A stretch of 64,000 nucleotides of DNA. Origin: Marinomonas atlantica (lineage in GTDB: Bacteria > Pseudomonadota > Gammaproteobacteria > Pseudomonadales > Marinomonadaceae). The stretch spans positions 357,677 to 421,676 of the forward strand of contig NZ_LTAW01000005.1 in the NCBI RefSeq assembly GCF_001639725.1. The letters run 5' to 3'. The position numbers and the translations under genes are program-made. Under the pieces are notes generated by a model. It was not told the origin of the DNA, searched no databases, and saw nothing but the letters and a program-made list of their open reading frames with translations. This document shows, piece after piece, positions 54,140 to 63,964 of the stretch. Positions within the stretch are counted from its first letter, which is position 1, and each line of letters starts with the position of its first letter.

Positions 54140-54571
54140 TTAGCAATCTGTTTTGAATGCTCTATGACCTTTTTTGCGCAATTTACCAATTTCACCAAGC
54201 ATGGTCTTTGCCTTGCTACTGTCTTTCGCTTCTAAAGCACCATCTAGCGCCATGAAAGCAGTAATGGTTTCATCTATTACAGATTGGTAATCAGCCTTAC
54301 GTGCAGCCAACTTGTCTCCAGATAGTCCTTTCTCTACAAAAAGGTAAGGCGTTTCTTCACGAGCTTCTTTTAGCACAGCAATAATCGTATCAATACGCTG
54401 ATCTGCTGATGCAAAATTTTCTTTTTTAACATCAAAAGCAAGACTCTTCATCTCGGTTTTTAGGCTTCCCATGTTGTCATGCAATGCAGTACCGTCACAG
54501 TCAGCATAAGAAAATGATACCGCGCCAACTGACATGATCAGTCCGCCTAATAAAGCTTTTTTACTTAACAT
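54140..54571 (-). CDS. Cytochrome b562-like periplasmic protein
   Basis: The protein (143 aa) has a Sec signal peptide ending in SFSYA before DCDGTALH, then a four-helix pattern. In cytochrome b562 the heme is held by a Met in the first helix (DNM) and a His in the last. Here the first helix has HDNMGSLKTEM and the last has KLRKKGHRAFK, so both ligands fit. Two Cys (near the mature N-terminus and at the last residue) could form a disulfide. I infer a heme-binding electron carrier; overall similarity is low. Confidence 0.6.
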   Translation of the reverse strand: MLSKKALLGGLIMSVGAVSFSYADCDGTALHDNMGSLKTEMKSLAFDVKKENFASADQRIDTIIAVLKEAREETPYLFVEKGLSGDKLAARKADYQSVIDETITAFMALDGALEAKDSSKAKTMLGEIGKLRKKGHRAFKTDC

Positions 54572-54674
54572 TTAATCTCTCCTTTATTTGTTAAGTGATG
54601 TTTAGAACTTATACAGAACCAGTTTACACAGTATGGTTCCTGAAAAACAAAATATATTTCAGTGTCTTTTAGTT

Positions 54675-56528
54675 TCACACCTTAAATCTTGCTATTTGAT
54701 GCTCTAAACGATCTGCCAATTGAGCCAACGATTCTGCGCCATCAGCAGTTTGACTTGCTTCACCTGAAAGTTTCTGTGAAATCTCTTGAATTGAAATACT
54801 ATTCTTCGAAATATCACTAGTAACAATATTTTGCTCTTCAGCCGCACTTGCAATTTGCATTGCCATATCACTAATTTTATGGACGGCTTGAAGAATGGAG
54901 TCTAGCGCCATAGCAGCGGCAGCCGACTCGGTTACGGCTCCGTCTGCAATTTTAGTTGAACGCTTCATTGATGATACAACGTTTAATGTAACGGAATTAA
55001 GCCCTTCAATTTTATCGCGTATTTCCTCTGTCGAACTTTGAGTCCTTTGCGACAACAAACGTACTTCATCAGCAACAACTGCGAAGCCACGCCCCTGCTC
55101 ACCAGCCCTTGCGGCTTCAATCGCTGCATTCAAAGCCAATAGATTTGTTTTTTCCGCGATGTCTTGAATGGTAAGTAGAATTGAACTGATCCCTTGAACA
55201 TGCGTATCAAGATTGGTAATGATCTCGGACGCTTGATGCACCTCATTTGCCAAGTTCTTAATTTCAGTCTGCGCCGCATTAACGACACGACTGCCTTCAT
55301 TACTACTTTCGGCAGCTTCTTGAGAGGCACCAGCTGTATGCTCAGCATTGATGGCAATCTCTTGAGTCGCCGTTGATAATTGACTGACAGCAGTTGCGAC
55401 CATGGTGATTTCATTCAGCTGCACATTAAGCTCTTTACTTGACTGTTGTGAAAGCGTTTTAGAATTGTGGGCTAATGAATTCAAGCTACTGGACATAGAC
55501 TTAATATCACGAATTAGGCCACTCAACGTCCCGAGGAACTCATTGAAGTGTGATGCCAATAGACCCACTTCATCTTTACTATCTACTTCAATGCGTTTCG
55601 TTAAATCACCTTCACCTTTACTTATTTCTTCTAGTGCAACACTAACTTTCGTTATACCAACAAGTAATTTAGAACTGATCACAGAAATCAACAAAGAAAT
55701 AATCAGTGACACCAAAAGTGCGGCAGGGACTAAAGTAAACAATAAAGTGTTTAACGGTGCCATTACAGACTCACGGTCTAATTCGAACACGATAGTCCAA
55801 TTAGTATTAGGAACATCATATTTAGCAATAAGCTTTCCATTGATAGCCTCCAACTTACCGCTTTTCAATTCTGATAATTGATAGCCAAATACGCTTTCAA
55901 CCGTTTTGTTATAGTTTTGTGTTTGGTTATCCGCTAACACTAAGCCATCTTTATTGGCCAAATAAGCATGTCCAGTACCTGATAGCTGTACATCCAAAAT
56001 ACCGCTTGTCACATCATCTAGATTGATATCGGCCCCTGCGACACCAATTAACTGACCGTTTCTCGTAACAGACTGTGCAGCTGTAATCATTAGCTTACCT
56101 GTAGAAGCTCCGACGTAAGGTGATGTAAAAACAACCCCGTTACTATTCTTAGCAGCTTTATACCAAGGGCGTTTTCTTGGGTCATAATCCGATGGTAATA
56201 CATCGTTTGGATCACTTTGCAGCATAACGCCTTGCTCTGAACCAAAATAACTAATCGCAAAACGACCAGCATCCGTGGCCTGCTGTAATGTCAATTGAGA
56301 TACTTCAGCGGAAGATAAATAGCTTGCCAGAGCAGCAACAGCAGACTCTTTGGAGCTGGCCCACTCGACCACTTTTTCAACCTGTCCATTACCTATAGCA
56401 GAGATTTCATTATGTATATTTTGTTCTATGGAGCTTTTAAGTTGCACATAGCTAATACTACATACGACAAACGCCGTTAAAACAGCGCACCCAAAAACCA
56501 AAATAGAAAATTTACGTCTAAGCGTCAT
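54675..56528 (-). CDS. Methyl-accepting chemotaxis protein with dCache ligand domain
   Basis: This is a transmembrane chemoreceptor of 617 residues: TM1 near residues 8-30, a periplasmic dCache_1-like domain about 31-270 ([29 protein letters not shown]), TM2 about 273-297, a HAMP linker and the cytoplasmic signalling hairpin. The hairpin tip [20 protein letters not shown] is exact. There is no C-terminal CheR-binding pentapeptide. The dCache motifs suggest amino acid or other small-molecule sensing, but the ligand cannot be told. It is a single-gene unit, divergent from a small secreted protein gene. Confidence 0.94.
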   Translation of the reverse strand: MTLRRKFSILVFGCAVLTAFVVCSISYVQLKSSIEQNIHNEISAIGNGQVEKVVEWASSKESAVAALASYLSSAEVSQLTLQQATDAGRFAISYFGSEQGVMLQSDPNDVLPSDYDPRKRPWYKAAKNSNGVVFTSPYVGASTGKLMITAAQSVTRNGQLIGVAGADINLDDVTSGILDVQLSGTGHAYLANKDGLVLADNQTQNYNKTVESVFGYQLSELKSGKLEAINGKLIAKYDVPNTNWTIVFELDRESVMAPLNTLLFTLVPAALLVSLIISLLISVISSKLLVGITKVSVALEEISKGEGDLTKRIEVDSKDEVGLLASHFNEFLGTLSGLIRDIKSMSSSLNSLAHNSKTLSQQSSKELNVQLNEITMVATAVSQLSTATQEIAINAEHTAGASQEAAESSNEGSRVVNAAQTEIKNLANEVHQASEIITNLDTHVQGISSILLTIQDIAEKTNLLALNAAIEAARAGEQGRGFAVVADEVRLLSQRTQSSTEEIRDKIEGLNSVTLNVVSSMKRSTKIADGAVTESAAAAMALDSILQAVHKISDMAMQIASAAEEQNIVTSDISKNSISIQEISQKLSGEASQTADGAESLAQLADRLEHQIARFKV

Positions 56529-56631
56529 TTAAAAGCCCATTAAAATTAGTGGTTATTGTAATAATTGATATGGTTATACTGCATAATAATGATTTAGATA
56601 ACCTAACAGATGACACTTATACTCGAATGTT

Positions 56632-56940
56632 ATGAATAAAATATTATGTAAGAAAAATGTGCTTTGCTTCGCTTTTTTAGGCTCTATTCTTTATTTGAAA
56701 CCAGCCATTGGAGCAGAATGCTCTGACCGAAACGCAATTGAGGCTGCAATGAGTGCCTCAAGTAGTCTGATGGGGGGCGACAGCTTTCGCAAGCCAAGAG
56801 TACTTAAGCGGCATCACCCTAGTAAACGCAAAGAGGTCGCCACATACTTTCGCAGTGGTGACCTCTATTATTCGCTTTTTTGGCTTGTTTCAGATAACTG
56901 CAAAGCAGGTTTCATTAAACGCACTCAAGGAAAGTATTAA
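56632..56940 (+). CDS. Small hypothetical secreted protein
   Basis: The protein (102 aa) has a hydrophobic N-terminus (NVLCFAFLGSILYLKPAIGA) likely to be a signal peptide, then a basic, His/Arg-rich middle and two Cys in the mature part. I do not recognise it. No clear ribosome site precedes the ATG, and the stop overlaps the convergent lon-like stop by four bases. It could be real but is weakly supported. Confidence 0.45.
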   Translation: MNKILCKKNVLCFAFLGSILYLKPAIGAECSDRNAIEAAMSASSSLMGGDSFRKPRVLKRHHPSKRKEVATYFRSGDLYYSLFWLVSDNCKAGFIKRTQGKY

Positions 56941-59390
56941 GACTGTTTAGCATCTTCTGATTTATCGGCTTTCTTTTTCTCTTTATCCGAATCCTCTTCT
57001 GATTCTTCATCGTCTTCATGACCCAGTTTAGAAATCTCTTCTAAGCGTTTTAAAACCATATTCGACAAAGTGCCCTCTGGGTAATTGCCTTCCGCGTCAA
57101 GAACGCCTGGCTCTACTCCAGTCAGTAAATGCAGTGCTTCATCGGCATTTTCAATCGCGTAAACACGGAATTTACCAGCCTCAACCGCTTCAATTACCTC
57201 ATCACTTAACATCAAGTTGATCACGTTAGACTTAGGAATAATAACGCCTTGTGTTCCCGTTAAACCACGAGCACTACAAACGTTAAAGAAACCTTCAATC
57301 TTCTCATTCACACCACCGATCGCTTGCACTTGACCGTATTGGTTTAATGAGCCTGTAATCGCCAGATCTTGACGCAATGGCACGTTAACTAATGCAGACA
57401 GCAAACAACACAATTCAGCGGTTGAAGCGCTATCGCCATCGACATAACCGTAGCTCTGCTCCATGGCAATTGATGCACAAATATCCAAAGGGAATTTTTG
57501 CGCATAACGATGTCCAAGAAAACCAGACAAAATCAAGACACCTTTAGAATGGATGTTTTGACCCAAATTGGATTCGCGCTCGATATCAATGATGCCTTTG
57601 CCACCTGGGTAGACTGTCGTAGAGATACGAGCAGGCGCACCAAAGCTGCTGTCACCAATCTGCATGACAGTCAGACCATTGATCTTACCGATGGCTTCTC
57701 CATCACTGTCGAGCAAGATACTGCCGTCTACAATCTCTTCAATGATTTTTTCAGCAACACGGCCAGTACGATCTTTTTTGGCTGCCAACGCTCGTGCTAC
57801 GTGCACTTCCGTAATCACTTCGTCTTTCGCAAGCTGACGATTAAAGTCCGCCTCACCTAATAACTCAAACACATCGCCAATCTTAGCCGCCATTTCTTTC
57901 TGGTGCTCAGCCAAACGACTGCTGTACTCGATCAACCGTGCCACACCTTTTTGCGTTACGTCGGAATACCCTTCTTTCGCAATACGGTCTTTTAATAATC
58001 GAGCGAACGCTAATTCTGTTTCATCGTTACGTTTTAGTGAGTCATCGAAGTCGACTAATACGCGGAACATCTCTTGGAAATCTGGATCAGCGTCTTGTAG
58101 CAAGTAATAAATATCACGCGAACCAATCAACACAACTTTCACTTGCAGCGGAAGATCTTCTGGTGACAAGGTCGTCGTGTTCATCAAACCCATATCTGCG
58201 TATGGGTGCTCAATTTTCAACGTTTTACTTTTCAGAGCACGTTTCAATGCTTCCCACAAATAATGATCTGTGAGCAGCTTCTCAGCATCAAGGATTAAGT
58301 AGCCGCCATTCGCCGCATGCAGACTTCCTGAGCGAATCAAGCGATAGCTTGTGATCAACATGCCTTGATCAGAACTGTACTCAACCTGACCGAACAAGTT
58401 GCGGTACGTTGGGTGAGGCTCATACACCACTGGCTGACCACCATCCGAAGTGTGTGTCACCGCGACATTAGGCAGGTACATTTCTTCGTACATGGCACGA
58501 CGACTGGTTTCATCGCGGTTATCAGACGCTTTATCGTCAACAAACTGATCGATAATGACTTTATCTAAGTCTTCGCGCATTTCTTTTAAGAAGCTTTGTA
58601 CAGCTTCTTCTTCAAGATACTTATTGAAAAGCGGTTCAATCAATGGATCCAGTGCTTCTTTCACTGTTTCAAGATTCAGCTCTCGCAATTGCTCGTAAGA
58701 AATTCGTTTCCATGTTGGTAGGCTAAGCAGTTCATTGTTCAACATACCTTCTAGTTCAGACACACCTGCTTGGAACGCATCACGCTCTTCATCTGACAGG
58801 GTGGCGAAGTCTGCTTCGTCTAGCGCTTTGCCTTCACGCATAGGCGCAAAGCTGACTGACGAGGCATCTCGAAACATGGCAACGCCAATCTTTGAAGCAT
58901 GACGCTCAACTCGGTTGATCGCAGTTTCATATTGTTCGTTGAAGACGCGATCAATGGCACCTTTCTGCTCTTGATAATTAGGATTTTCAAATGCCGCAGG
59001 GAATGTTCCCATTAAGCCATCAATAAGAGCACGAATGTCTTGCTCAAATTCTTTCGATTGACCAGGTTTAAATTCGATCGCCTTTGGTGCGCGATAATCT
59101 TTAAAATTATTAACGTAGACCCATTCGCTTGGTGACTCTTTACGCTTCGCTTCGCTTTTTAGGTAGCTAGTCACATAGGATGAACGACCGGTTCCAGAGC
59201 CACCCATGACAAAGATATTATAACCTGGGCGGTGCATAGCCACACCAAACTGAATGGCTTCTACTGCTCGCTCTTGACCTAAAATACCGCTTAGTGACTC
59301 TAATTCATTTAATGTTTTGAAGGGCAATTTGCCTTCTTGTAATTTGGCAGCCAGCGCGCTCGGCGCTAAAGGTTGAACCATTTCTGACAT
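56937..59390 (-). CDS. Lon-like ATP-dependent protease (LonB/YcbZ-type)
   Basis: The protein (817 aa) has an N-terminal AAA region and a C-terminal S16 protease domain. The P-loop VMGGSGTGRSS (61-71) has Arg at the position usually held by Lys. A long helical insertion spans about 130-290, and Walker B-like GGYLILDAEKL follows. The protease dyad is Ser 654 (VDGDSASTAEL) and Lys 697 (IGGVNEKIEG). The last about 30 residues are Asp/Glu/Lys rich. It lacks the Lon N-terminal domain, so it is the soluble Lon-like type; its substrates are unknown. Confidence 0.9.
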   Translation of the reverse strand: MSEMVQPLAPSALAAKLQEGKLPFKTLNELESLSGILGQERAVEAIQFGVAMHRPGYNIFVMGGSGTGRSSYVTSYLKSEAKRKESPSEWVYVNNFKDYRAPKAIEFKPGQSKEFEQDIRALIDGLMGTFPAAFENPNYQEQKGAIDRVFNEQYETAINRVERHASKIGVAMFRDASSVSFAPMREGKALDEADFATLSDEERDAFQAGVSELEGMLNNELLSLPTWKRISYEQLRELNLETVKEALDPLIEPLFNKYLEEEAVQSFLKEMREDLDKVIIDQFVDDKASDNRDETSRRAMYEEMYLPNVAVTHTSDGGQPVVYEPHPTYRNLFGQVEYSSDQGMLITSYRLIRSGSLHAANGGYLILDAEKLLTDHYLWEALKRALKSKTLKIEHPYADMGLMNTTTLSPEDLPLQVKVVLIGSRDIYYLLQDADPDFQEMFRVLVDFDDSLKRNDETELAFARLLKDRIAKEGYSDVTQKGVARLIEYSSRLAEHQKEMAAKIGDVFELLGEADFNRQLAKDEVITEVHVARALAAKKDRTGRVAEKIIEEIVDGSILLDSDGEAIGKINGLTVMQIGDSSFGAPARISTTVYPGGKGIIDIERESNLGQNIHSKGVLILSGFLGHRYAQKFPLDICASIAMEQSYGYVDGDSASTAELCCLLSALVNVPLRQDLAITGSLNQYGQVQAIGGVNEKIEGFFNVCSARGLTGTQGVIIPKSNVINLMLSDEVIEAVEAGKFRVYAIENADEALHLLTGVEPGVLDAEGNYPEGTLSNMVLKRLEEISKLGHEDDEESEEDSDKEKKKADKSEDAKQS

Positions 59391-59451
59391 CTAACAGGTC
59401 CTTTTGAGGACAGCATTCAGGCTCACTGAACACTGTATTATGGTGTAATTA

Positions 59452-60249
59452 TTAGTTAAGTACGTCGTTACGATTTACTTTAGAGAACTTACGATGAAAA
59501 TTATCAGAGCTGATTTCCATAAGTTCTTCTAAACGAATTTTCTTAATATCCGCAACGAACTGAGCCACATCACGCACATATTTCGGCTCGTTCTTTTTAC
59601 CGCGATGTGGAATAGGAGCCAAATAGGGAGAGTCCGTCTCTACAATTAATGACTCTAAAGGCAATTTACGCACAGTATCACGTAAATCCTCTGCATTTTT
59701 AAAAGTAATAATGCCAGAGATAGAAATTAAGTAGTTTAAATCTAAAGCACTTCTGGCCATGGCATAATCTTCAGTGAAGCAATGCAATACACCGCCTACA
59801 CTCTGATCACCATGACTTTTGATTAATTCTAACGTGTCTTGCTTCGCATCACGAGTGTGAATGATCGTCGGTAACGCTAATTGCCCCGACACATCTAAAT
59901 GCACGGCAAAACTGTCTTTTTGCGCTTGATGCAGCTCCGGCTCTTTGTCATAAAAATAGTCTAGCCCCGTCTCCCCGATGGCAACGACTTTTGGACGTCG
60001 CGACATTTCAAGCAAGGTTTCTGAGTCTTGTAACAAGCCTTCTTTATGCAAAGGGTGAACACCACAACTGGCGATGATTCCAGAACGATCTGTAAACTTA
60101 TAAACATTCTCAAAGCTGTCAAGATCCACAGAGATTGTCAGGATCTGGCTTACCCCTGCATCACGTGCTGCATCAATGGCGCCTTCGGTACCGTTTTCAT
60201 AAGCATTTATATCAAGTTTGTCTAAGTGACAGTGAGAATCTACTAACAT
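59452..60249 (-). CDS. TatD-family metal-dependent hydrolase
   Basis: This is a 265-residue TIM-barrel hydrolase of the TatD/YcfH group. Metal ligands are in VDSHCHLD (residues 3-10), the Glu in AIGETGLDYFYD, IIHTRDA, LHCFTE and ETDSPYLAP. Members have 3'-5' DNase or related activity. It follows holB by 5 bp in the conserved pabC-mltG-tmk-holB block, as in E. coli ycfH, so it may serve DNA repair or metabolism. Confidence 0.95.
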   Translation of the reverse strand: MLVDSHCHLDKLDINAYENGTEGAIDAARDAGVSQILTISVDLDSFENVYKFTDRSGIIASCGVHPLHKEGLLQDSETLLEMSRRPKVVAIGETGLDYFYDKEPELHQAQKDSFAVHLDVSGQLALPTIIHTRDAKQDTLELIKSHGDQSVGGVLHCFTEDYAMARSALDLNYLISISGIITFKNAEDLRDTVRKLPLESLIVETDSPYLAPIPHRGKKNEPKYVRDVAQFVADIKKIRLEELMEISSDNFHRKFSKVNRNDVLN

Positions 60250-60254
60250 TTACC

Positions 60255-61190
60255 TTACCAAGAATTTAATTCGCCGATTATTTGAATAGTGGGGTTTAAA
60301 TGGGTTTTATCAAGTTGTGACTTCAATTCGGTTAGACTTTGAACAAAGCCCATTAAACGATAGATATCGTAACGTGTTAACAAACCAGTACAGGCACCTT
60401 GCACTAAAGCATTACATTGACCAGACGCTGAGTACTGCACCGCAGCACTGAGTAAAGCTAACAAGCCATCAATAAAATCAGCCGTATTGTCTTTATTAGC
60501 CTTCCCAGCGAACTCGTCAGTACGCATTTCGCCTTGCAACCACTGCTCTACCCAAGCAGGAAGCTGCTGTAACATATCAAAGCTATTGGACCCCGATAAC
60601 GCCAACAAATGATAAGGCGTCTGCGAGAACCACATGAGTTTGGAAACATCTACCTTAGCTTCATGATACAGCCACTCCGTAACCTGCACTTCACTCGGTG
60701 TCGGAAGTAACATACGCTGACAACGGCTCAAAATAGTAGGCATCAAGGCGCGGGAGGTATGCGTAGTCAATATAAAGTAGGTAGCCGCTGGTGGCTCTTC
60801 CAGCGCTTTTAGAATTGCGTTGGCCGCATTGGTGTTCATACGATGCGCTTCATGTATTAACACAACTTTTGAATAGCCGAGCTGCGGTTTATTAGCAACT
60901 TTTGCTGCCACTTGTCGAACAGCATCTACTTTTATTCCACCATCTTGCCCATCAAGCACCTGTAGGTCTGGATGCGTGTCTGCTTGAGCAACTTGGCAGC
61001 TATGGCATTGGCCACAAGGTGCACGGTCAATGTGTTCACACAATAAAAGCTTCGTTAGCGCTTCTGCAAAGGCATTCTGGCCAACACCGTTAATACCGCT
61101 AATAAGTAACGCATGATGAAACTTGCCTGAACGACGCCATTCTTGTGCTTGCCCATAGTAAGCCATAAGCCAAGGTGCCAAAACACTCAT
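60255..61190 (-). CDS. holB: DNA polymerase III subunit delta'
   Basis: This is the delta' subunit of the clamp loader (311 aa). The P-loop is degenerate (ISGINGVGQNAFAEAL), normal for delta'. The four zinc Cys are in CEHIDRAPCGQCHSCQ. Clamp loader motifs AHRMNTNAANAILKALEEPP and TILSRCQRM (sensor/arginine finger-type SRC) are present. The start overlaps the tmk stop by 4 bp, showing coupling. Confidence 0.96.
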   Translation of the reverse strand: MSVLAPWLMAYYGQAQEWRRSGKFHHALLISGINGVGQNAFAEALTKLLLCEHIDRAPCGQCHSCQVAQADTHPDLQVLDGQDGGIKVDAVRQVAAKVANKPQLGYSKVVLIHEAHRMNTNAANAILKALEEPPAATYFILTTHTSRALMPTILSRCQRMLLPTPSEVQVTEWLYHEAKVDVSKLMWFSQTPYHLLALSGSNSFDMLQQLPAWVEQWLQGEMRTDEFAGKANKDNTADFIDGLLALLSAAVQYSASGQCNALVQGACTGLLTRYDIYRLMGFVQSLTELKSQLDKTHLNPTIQIIGELNSW

Positions 61191-61819
61191 GCGTTATTTC
61201 CAGCCATGATAGCATTTAGTTGAGCTACTATCTGGGCCTCTACCGATGATATAGATTGACTGGCATCCACTACTACAAAACGCTCTGGATCTTGACTGGC
61301 CCGATGCAAAAAACCGTCACGCACTTTTTGATGAAATGCTAACGACTCGCCATCCAAACGGTTTGATTGACCGCGCGATTGTACGCGCTGCAACCCCAAC
61401 TCTACTGGGACATCTAATAACAACGTTTTATTCGGCAATTGATTTTTAAGAAAGGTATCGACTAAGTTATCAATAACGGATTCGTTAATACCACGCGCTA
61501 CACCTTGGTATACATAACTCGAATCAACAAAACGATCACTGATAACCCATTTTCCTTGTGCCAGTGCTGGCTGTATCTTTTCATTCAAATGCTGAACTCT
61601 GGAGGCAAAGACCAACAATAATTCCGTATTAGGTGCCACCTGCTCATCACGAGCAGACAGAACTAACTCACGAATCTCTTCAGCCATCGGTGTGCCACCA
61701 GGCTCTCGCGTCAATACATACGGGATTTCGTGCTCAGTTAGCCACGCTTCGATACACTGAATCGCAGAGCTTTTTCCTGCCCCCTCACCGCCTTCAAGAG
61801 AAATAAATTGTGCGTTCAT
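61187..61819 (-). CDS. tmk: Thymidylate kinase
   Basis: Tmk phosphorylates dTMP to dTDP. The 210 residues carry the P-loop ISLEGGEGAGKSS, the DR(F/Y) motif SDRFVDSSYVYQG and a lid with SRGQSNRLD. The P-loop and lid residues match the E. coli type II class. It lies 8 bp after mltG and overlaps holB. Confidence 0.97.
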   Translation of the reverse strand: MNAQFISLEGGEGAGKSSAIQCIEAWLTEHEIPYVLTREPGGTPMAEEIRELVLSARDEQVAPNTELLLVFASRVQHLNEKIQPALAQGKWVISDRFVDSSYVYQGVARGINESVIDNLVDTFLKNQLPNKTLLLDVPVELGLQRVQSRGQSNRLDGESLAFHQKVRDGFLHRASQDPERFVVVDASQSISSVEAQIVAQLNAIMAGNNA

Positions 61820-61827
61820 AATTACCT

Positions 61828-62856
61828 CTATTGTGTCGGTGCAGACGTGTAGTCTTTACGTCTTTGAAAACGTTGGTAACGTGCAACCGCATTGTTATGT
61901 TCTCTCAATGTATTCGAGAAAACATGCGACCCATCGCCTTTCGCTACAAAATACAGTGCTTTGGTCTCACCGGGGTTTAATGCAGCATTAATTGCCTCTA
62001 AACCGACATTGGCAATAGGTGTTGGTGGCAATCTATTGATTTGGTAAGTGTTGTAAGGTGTATGACGACGCAAGTCGGCACGAGTGATATTACCTTTGTA
62101 GCGATTGCCCATACCGTAGATCACCGTTGGGTCGGTTTGCAAACGCATGCCTTTTTCTAAGCGACTGATAAAGACACGTGCAATTAAAGGACGCTCTTCT
62201 GGTACACCAGTTTCTTTCTCAATGATAGACGCCATGATTAATGCTTCATAAGGAGTCTTGTACGGCAAGTCTTTCGCTTTGCCAGACCATTCTGTTTCTA
62301 AAGCGGCCTCAAGTAATGTATTCGCCTGCATGAAAATATCTAAGTCTGTATCGCCATCGTGATAACGATAGGTATTGGCAAACAGCATGCCTTCTGGCGA
62401 GGTGCTCTCCAACCCCATCTTTTCGGCTATTTGTTGATCTGTAAGACCTGATAAGGTCATTTCGATATTACCTTTCACCTTCATCGCCGCAAGATAATCA
62501 CGAAATGTATGGCCTTCCAGTAACGTAATGGGATAAAACAATGTGTCGCCTGAATCAAATAAGGACAGGGCATCCATTAAGCTCATGTCTGGCTTAATCT
62601 CATACTTCCCGACTTTAGGCACCAAGGTTGGGTCCAACTTAAATGCCAAACGGGTAAGCTGAGGATACTGAATCCAGCCTCGCTCAGATAACTGATGACC
62701 AAGCTTTATCATCGAAGCCCCAGGTTTCACATCAAAGGTCGCTTTTTCAGACACCATCATAGGCTCTGTTAGCGCGTTATAGGCCCACGTAGCAACGACT
62801 GAAGTTAAAGTGATGACTAATACAGTAGCCAAGATGATCCATTTAACAAATTTCAT
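61828..62856 (-). CDS. mltG: Endolytic murein transglycosylase
   Basis: MltG cleaves nascent glycan strands in the periplasm and so limits their length. The protein (342 aa) has a single N-terminal membrane anchor at about 5-27, a LysM-like region and the YceG catalytic domain with the catalytic Glu in ASIIEKETGVPEERPLIA. LQTDPTVIYGMG and RHTPYNTYQINRLPPTPIAN are family signatures. The start shares a base with the pabC stop. Confidence 0.95.
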   Translation of the reverse strand: MKFVKWIILATVLVITLTSVVATWAYNALTEPMMVSEKATFDVKPGASMIKLGHQLSERGWIQYPQLTRLAFKLDPTLVPKVGKYEIKPDMSLMDALSLFDSGDTLFYPITLLEGHTFRDYLAAMKVKGNIEMTLSGLTDQQIAEKMGLESTSPEGMLFANTYRYHDGDTDLDIFMQANTLLEAALETEWSGKAKDLPYKTPYEALIMASIIEKETGVPEERPLIARVFISRLEKGMRLQTDPTVIYGMGNRYKGNITRADLRRHTPYNTYQINRLPPTPIANVGLEAINAALNPGETKALYFVAKGDGSHVFSNTLREHNNAVARYQRFQRRKDYTSAPTQ

Positions 62857-63653
62857 TATGTATTTACTTGTTCCATGAGTGTTTGGGTTAGTTTACCAAT
62901 CTGAAGAGTACGGTCATCAAACTTTACAACAGGTAAAATACCACTAAGGGCATTGCTGACAAAAATTTCATCAGCTTGCTGAAGACTGGTCAATGAGAAA
63001 TGGCCGACGTTAATACTACCGACAAAATTTGACAGTATACTTGTTCGACAACTTCCTTGAACGCCTGATTTTGAGAGCGCTGGCGTGAATAGTTCACCAC
63101 GTGTAATCCAAAATATATTACTTTGAACACATTCTATAACATGTCCATTCGCGTCCAACATAACCGCTTCATAAGCACGATCAGCCAGTTCTTGTTTGGC
63201 AAGTACGTTTTCCAATCGATTTAAATGCTTCATGCCGCTTAAAGAAGGGTTAATCGATGTTTGAATACGAGACGTAACAAGCGATACCCCCTCACTGCGT
63301 TGCTCTGAGTAATTAGGCGCATCAAAAACACCGACAAGGAACTCGTAAACAGCATCGATAGGCGGTCTATAACCTCGCCCTCCTGAACCACGCGTGAGCA
63401 TGAGTTTGATGCCGCAATTTGGACTTTTAAGCGCTTGTTGAGCAATAAATTCCCAGCATATTTGCCATTGCTCAGGCGAAACATTAAAGCCTAATCGACG
63501 ACAGCCGCGTTGGATGCGAGTTTGATGAATAGCGAGTTGGGGGATGTTTCCTGATTGCGTTGCAATTGTCTCAAATAAACCGTCTCCGTAGGATAAACCA
63601 CGGTCAGTGATGGATAATGAGGAGTCAGGAAGGTAGTTTCTGAACCACTGCAT
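62856..63653 (-). CDS. pabC: Aminodeoxychorismate lyase
   Basis: This is a PLP fold type IV enzyme (265 aa) that releases pyruvate from 4-amino-4-deoxychorismate to give p-aminobenzoate for folate. Seen are SITDRGLSYGDGLFETIA, the PLP lysine region SGMKHLNRLENVLAKQEL, EAVMLDANGHVIECVQSNIFW and GVQGSCRTSIL. I take the ATG at 63653, which gives the normal short N-terminus; an ATG ten codons upstream (63683) has no better ribosome site. It is first in the block, just downstream of tRNA genes. Confidence 0.93.
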   Translation of the reverse strand: MQWFRNYLPDSSLSITDRGLSYGDGLFETIATQSGNIPQLAIHQTRIQRGCRRLGFNVSPEQWQICWEFIAQQALKSPNCGIKLMLTRGSGGRGYRPPIDAVYEFLVGVFDAPNYSEQRSEGVSLVTSRIQTSINPSLSGMKHLNRLENVLAKQELADRAYEAVMLDANGHVIECVQSNIFWITRGELFTPALSKSGVQGSCRTSILSNFVGSINVGHFSLTSLQQADEIFVSNALSGILPVVKFDDRTLQIGKLTQTLMEQVNT

Positions 63654-63697
63654 ATGATTGATCTCAAACGAAAGGTGAATCATATCAGATTGAAGAA

Positions 63698-63773
63698 TGG
63701 CGTCCCATAGGGGGTTCGAACCCCTGTTACCGCCGTGAAAGGGCGGTGTCCTAGGCCTCTAGACGAATGGGAC
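63698..63773 (-). tRNA. tRNA-Glu (anticodon TTC), copy 1
   Basis: 76 bases including encoded CCA. Acceptor GTCCCAT pairs with ATGGGAC. The anticodon arm CCGCC-CTTTCAC-GGCGG shows TTC, and the T arm is AGGGG-TTCGAAC-CCCCT. Identical in sequence to the second copy 66 bases upstream. Confidence 0.97.
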
Positions 63774-63839
63774 GTGATTGAAGCGTACTTCAGAGTGGCA
63801 GTATTTTACACCGAGCCACATTCATAAGAACAAATTCGG

Positions 63840-63915
63840 TGGCGTCCCATAGGGGGTTCGAACCCCTGTTACCGCCGTGAAAGGGCGGTGTCCTAGGCCT
63901 CTAGACGAATGGGAC
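63840..63915 (-). tRNA. tRNA-Glu (anticodon TTC), copy 2
   Basis: 76 bases including encoded CCA, same sequence as the copy at 63698-63773. Likely co-transcribed with it and with tRNA-Gly. Confidence 0.97.
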
Positions 63916-63964
63916 ACATCATGTGCTTCCGTAGAAGCGCTCTACTCTATCGAGTAAGAGAATT

